Assembly (NCBI GenBank): GCA_023397245.1
Contig: JAEWUH010000188.1
Coordinates: 1 to 16,792 of the forward strand
DNA length: 16,792 nt
DNA from: Bacillota bacterium
GTDB taxonomy: Bacteria > Bacillota > Clostridia > Oscillospirales > Acutalibacteraceae
Reading direction: 5' to 3'
The notes under the pieces are model-generated. The model was given only the letters and a program-made list of their open reading frames with translations, was not told the origin of the DNA and did no database searches. Positions 13,565 through 16,792 of this stretch are shown here, one piece after another. A program made the translations under genes and the position numbers. Positions within the stretch are counted from its first letter, which is position 1. Every line of letters starts with the position of its first letter.

Positions 13565-16057
13565 GTGGCAAGACGTAAACAAACGAAAAAACCCGCGCAT
13601 TCCGCTTCGCGCGGCGCGGCGGGGCGTTCGGCGCCCCCGGCAGGCGCGCGGTCAAAGCCGATACGCGACCCCGAAGTCATAAAGCAGCGCAGCCAGATCA
13701 ACGCCGTCCTGATGTTCGCGGCGTCGCTCCTGATGATCTTTCTGGTGCTGATACCGGGAGACCACATCTGGCTCTGGTGCCACAACGTGCTGCTTGGCCT
13801 GTTCGGCGTCTGCGCGATCATATGGCCCATCCTTCTTTTCTACATATCGATTGTTACCGCGTTCGAACGCCAGAACAGCCGGGCGGGCGCAAAGCTGCTG
13901 ATAATGATCCTGATCATCGCTCTTTTCTGCGCGGCGGTTTATATTTTCTCCGCTCCGGATAATACTACCATTACGTCCTTCTGGGACAAGCTCAAAAATC
14001 TGTATCAGCTCGGCGTGAAGCGGTCGGGCGCGGGGCTGTTTAGCGGGCTGATCGGTATCCCGTTTGTTGCCGGGCTTGGCTCCGTGGGCGCGAAAATCGT
14101 GATTGTTTTAGCCCTGTTTGTAGCGATTATGATATTGACCGGAACCACTTTGGTTCAGTTGTTCCGCGCGGTGACAAAGCCCGCAGACATGGTTGCCGCC
14201 AACATCAGCAGCGTCCGCGAGCAGAAGAAGCTGGAGCGCAGCACTTCCATCGATATTGCTCTGGATAAGGAGGACGAGCTCCCCCAGCATCCGGTGCAGT
14301 CACCGGCAAAAGTACCGGCGAAAAAAGAGAAGAACGAAAAGCTGGAGCAGCTGGAAAAGGTATTCGGCATGAAGGAGCCCGTCGTTGAAAAGATCGAGAG
14401 CACCCCTGCACCGGCTGCCGAGGATAAATCCGGTTCCGCGGAAGCAGCAGCCGCCTATGCCGCGCGCAAAACCGAGCCGAAAAAGCAGGAGGAAAAGAAG
14501 CCTCCGGTCGGCGCGCCGGTTCAGCTTACCATGTTTACCGACGAACCTCCTCAGGACGGCAATTACCATTTCCCGCCGGTTTCCATGCTGGAAACGACAA
14601 AGGAGCAGAGCGAACAGGATGTGACCGAGGAGCTGAAGGATAATGGCCAGATGCTGGTTCAGACCCTGAAAAGCTTCGGCGTACAGACCAAAATCGTGGA
14701 TATCAGCCGCGGCCCGGCGGTGACCCGCTACGAGCTGCAGCCTGCCGCCGGCGTGAAAATCAGCAAAATCACGAACCTTGCGGACGATATTGCCATGAAT
14801 CTGGCGGCCGCCGGCGTACGCATCGAAGCGCCGATCCCGGGCAAGGCCGCCGTGGGAATCGAGGTCCCGAATAAAAAAATCAGCGTTGTGCGGATGCGCG
14901 AGCTGATCGAATCCAACAGCTTTACCACGGCCAAAAGCCGTCTTACCGTCGTGCTCGGCCGGGACATTGCCGGAGAGCCCGCCACGGCGGATCTGGCCAA
15001 GATGCCGCATCTTCTCATTGCGGGTGCGACCGGTTCCGGCAAATCCGTTTGCATCAACTCGTTTATTGTCAGTCTGCTGTATAAATCCACGCCGGACGAG
15101 GTTCGGTTCCTGATGATCGACCCAAAGGTTGTGGAGCTGGGCATTTATAACGGAATACCGCACCTTCTGGTGCCGGTGGTCACCGACCCGCGCAAGGCGG
15201 CCGGCGCGCTGGGCTGGGCGGTCACCGAAATGCTCAAGCGTTATAAAATCTTTGCGGAAAACAATGTGCGCGACCTCGGCGCCTATAATATGCTGGCCGC
15301 TTCCTGCGGCTACAAGGACGCGCAGGGCCAGCCCATGCAGCATATGCCGCAGATCGTCATCATTATCGACGAGCTTGCCGACCTGATGATGGCAGCCCCG
15401 AACGAGGTGGAGGATTCCATCTGCCGCTTGGCGCAGATGGCGCGCGCCGCGGGCATGCATCTTTTGATTGCCACGCAGCGTCCGTCCGTCGATGTTATCA
15501 CCGGCATCATCAAAGCCAATATTCCGAGCCGCATTGCCTTTGCTGTTTCTTCGCAGGTGGATTCCCGCACCATACTGGATATGGGCGGGGCGGAAAAGCT
15601 GCTCGGGAGAGGCGATATGCTCTTTTCTCCGGTCGGCTCGCAGAAGCCCATCCGCATTCAGGGTTGCTTTGTCAGCGACAGCGAAATCGAGTCGGTTGTC
15701 AGCTTCGTAAAGAAAGCGCAGGAAGCGGGTTACGACCAGAATATCGCAGAGGAGATCGAGAAGAATGCGGTCTCTGAGAAAGACGCGAAGGACGACGGCG
15801 CAATGGGCGGGGACACCGACCCGATGATGCCGGAAGCCGTCAAATGTATCGTGGAAGCGGGACAGGCCTCCACCTCGCTCCTGCAGCGCCGTCTGCGCCT
15901 CGGCTACGCCCGCGCGGGCAGGCTGATTGACGAAATGGAGCAGATGGGCATCGTAGGCCCGCACGAAGGCTCCAAACCGCGCCAGGTGCTCATCACCTAC
16001 CAGCAGTGGCTGGAAATGAGCATGCGCCGCAATGACGAAAGTGAGAAACAGGAATAA
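13565..16057 (+). CDS. spoIIIE: DNA translocase SpoIIIE/FtsK
   Basis: This 830-residue membrane-anchored motor pumps DNA across a closing septum in division or sporulation. About four membrane segments fall within residues 44-195. A charged linker rich in Glu, Lys and Ala spans about 205-350. The RecA-like motor (about 350-730) has Walker A GATGSGKS at 487-494 and Walker B IVIIIDELAD with Asp602 and Glu603. The C-terminal winged-helix gamma domain (about 755-820), which reads DNA orientation signals in the family, includes STSLLQRRLRLGYARAGRLID. The start is a GTG with AAGGTG eight bases upstream. The first 40 residues are basic and low-complexity. Both SpoIIIE and a vegetative FtsK fit this architecture; tepA upstream favours SpoIIIE. 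Confidence 0.96.
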   Translation: MARRKQTKKPAHSASRGAAGRSAPPAGARSKPIRDPEVIKQRSQINAVLMFAASLLMIFLVLIPGDHIWLWCHNVLLGLFGVCAIIWPILLFYISIVTAFERQNSRAGAKLLIMILIIALFCAAVYIFSAPDNTTITSFWDKLKNLYQLGVKRSGAGLFSGLIGIPFVAGLGSVGAKIVIVLALFVAIMILTGTTLVQLFRAVTKPADMVAANISSVREQKKLERSTSIDIALDKEDELPQHPVQSPAKVPAKKEKNEKLEQLEKVFGMKEPVVEKIESTPAPAAEDKSGSAEAAAAYAARKTEPKKQEEKKPPVGAPVQLTMFTDEPPQDGNYHFPPVSMLETTKEQSEQDVTEELKDNGQMLVQTLKSFGVQTKIVDISRGPAVTRYELQPAAGVKISKITNLADDIAMNLAAAGVRIEAPIPGKAAVGIEVPNKKISVVRMRELIESNSFTTAKSRLTVVLGRDIAGEPATADLAKMPHLLIAGATGSGKSVCINSFIVSLLYKSTPDEVRFLMIDPKVVELGIYNGIPHLLVPVVTDPRKAAGALGWAVTEMLKRYKIFAENNVRDLGAYNMLAASCGYKDAQGQPMQHMPQIVIIIDELADLMMAAPNEVEDSICRLAQMARAAGMHLLIATQRPSVDVITGIIKANIPSRIAFAVSSQVDSRTILDMGGAEKLLGRGDMLFSPVGSQKPIRIQGCFVSDSEIESVVSFVKKAQEAGYDQNIAEEIEKNAVSEKDAKDDGAMGGDTDPMMPEAVKCIVEAGQASTSLLQRRLRLGYARAGRLIDEMEQMGIVGPHEGSKPRQVLITYQQWLEMSMRRNDESEKQE

Positions 16058-16136
16058 GCGGGCTATCGATAAAATCATGCAACCGTACATATCCTGACTG
16101 AATACTTGAATTTTAATAAAGATAGGGAATTGTTCA

Positions 16137-16792
16137 ATGCCGTTTTTACCTGTTACAAAAGAAGAAATTACCGCTTTGGGCTGGGACGCACCGGATTTTG
16201 TGGTCGTTACCGGCGACGCCTATGTTGACCACCCGACCTTCGGCACCGCCATTATTTCCCGCGTGCTGGAGAATTTCGGCTACCGTGTGGCCATACTCGC
16301 CCAGCCGGACTGGCACAGCGACCTGGATTTTACCCGGTTCGGCAAACCCAGGCTCGGGTTTATGGTGAACTCCGGGAATATCGATTCCATGGTGGCGCAC
16401 TATACCGTGGCGCGCCGCCGCCGCCATGACGATGCGTATTCGCCCGGCAAAAAGGCCGGATTAAGGCCGGACAGGGCCGTAATCGTCTACACGCAGTTGA
16501 TAAAAAAGATATATCCCGATTCGCCGGTGATTATCGGCGGGCTGGAGGCTTCCCTGCGCCGTTTTGCACATTACGACTATTGGGACGATAAAATCCGCCC
16601 GTCCATCCTGCTGGATTCCGGTGCCGATCTGCTCACCTACGGCATGGGGGAGAACCAGACAATCGAGATTGCCCGCCGCCTTTATTCCGGTGAGCCGATT
16701 CAGTCAATCACCGATATCCGCGGTACCTGCCATGCGATTCCCACGAAGGATTACCGCCCCGTTCCCGCGGTGGACTGCCCGAGCTTTGAGCA
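16137..16792 (+). CDS. ygiQ: YgiQ family radical SAM protein, N-terminal part
   Basis: The frame opens with ATG 16137 and runs off the window after 218 codons. The visible part closely follows the N-terminus of the YgiQ (UPF0313) family: PVTKEEITALGWDAPDFVVV, TGDAYVDHPTFGTAIISR, AQPDWHSDLDF, RRRRHDDAYSPG, RPDRAVIVYTQ and GGLEASLRRFAHYDYW. These form the cobalamin-binding-like region of the family; the radical SAM cluster motif CxxxCxxC lies further on and is not in the window. The biochemical function of YgiQ proteins is not established. The ribosome binding site is weak (TAGGGA, about ten bases upstream). It follows spoIIIE by 79 bases with no terminator, so it may belong to the same transcript. 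Confidence 0.93.
   Translation, partial: MPFLPVTKEEITALGWDAPDFVVVTGDAYVDHPTFGTAIISRVLENFGYRVAILAQPDWHSDLDFTRFGKPRLGFMVNSGNIDSMVAHYTVARRRRHDDAYSPGKKAGLRPDRAVIVYTQLIKKIYPDSPVIIGGLEASLRRFAHYDYWDDKIRPSILLDSGADLLTYGMGENQTIEIARRLYSGEPIQSITDIRGTCHAIPTKDYRPVPAVDCPSFE

Noticed and set aside
14300..16090. A 596-codon open frame on the minus strand opposite spoIIIE
   Set aside because: It lies wholly antisense to a gene with intact Walker motifs and family-length match. Its translation is rich in His, Arg and Gly with no recognisable domain, as expected for a shadow of GC-rich codons.

Overview
The window looks like an ordinary stretch of chromosome from a spore-forming, Gram-positive clostridial bacterium, most likely in the Ruminococcaceae/Oscillospirales range. 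This placement is an inference from gene content and order, from strong AGGAGG-type ribosome binding sites, and from the mix of moderately GC-rich genes and AT-rich spacers. I see no rRNA, tRNA, CRISPR array, insertion sequence or prophage module.

Layout. 1-600: the first 28 codons of a leftward gene that leaves the window, divergent from a small XRE-type repressor, with palindromic half-sites between them. 604-1593: a large hairpin separates the repressor from a convergent three-S1-domain RNA-binding protein. 1749-4421: a cyclophilin-type lipoprotein isomerase, then CTP synthase (pyrG) with its own consensus promoter and terminator. 4483-7026 (minus): lemA followed by a DUF2207 membrane lipoprotein with a glycine-rich tail. 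7157-11197 (minus): an operon of aconitase, eukaryotic-type NADP isocitrate dehydrogenase and the NADH sensor Rex, from one good promoter to one good terminator. 11248-16057 (plus): a long structured leader, then a TepA-like ClpP-fold protein, undecaprenyl-diphosphatase (uppP) and the DNA translocase SpoIIIE/FtsK. 16137-end: the N-terminal part of a YgiQ-family radical SAM protein.

How the genes work together. Aconitase and isocitrate dehydrogenase form the oxidative branch that converts citrate to 2-oxoglutarate and NADPH. Having rex as the third gene, with a Rex-like palindrome over the predicted start site, suggests NADH/NAD-responsive autoregulation. TepA next to SpoIIIE resembles the Bacillus arrangement, here with the cell-wall lipid recycling enzyme UppP between them.

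The most interesting non-coding signals are: (i) the Rex-like operator at 11152-11169; (ii) a 13-bp perfect dyad with a third related 9-mer around the pyrG promoter; (iii) a strong extended -10 promoter at 11248-11276 that transcribes about 270 nt of leader, whose first part can fold into a rod somewhat like 6S RNA; (iv) a nested hairpin touching the tepA ribosome binding site; and (v) a large hairpin pair between tepA and uppP. No clearly new multi-gene system was found. The unusual content is regulatory.
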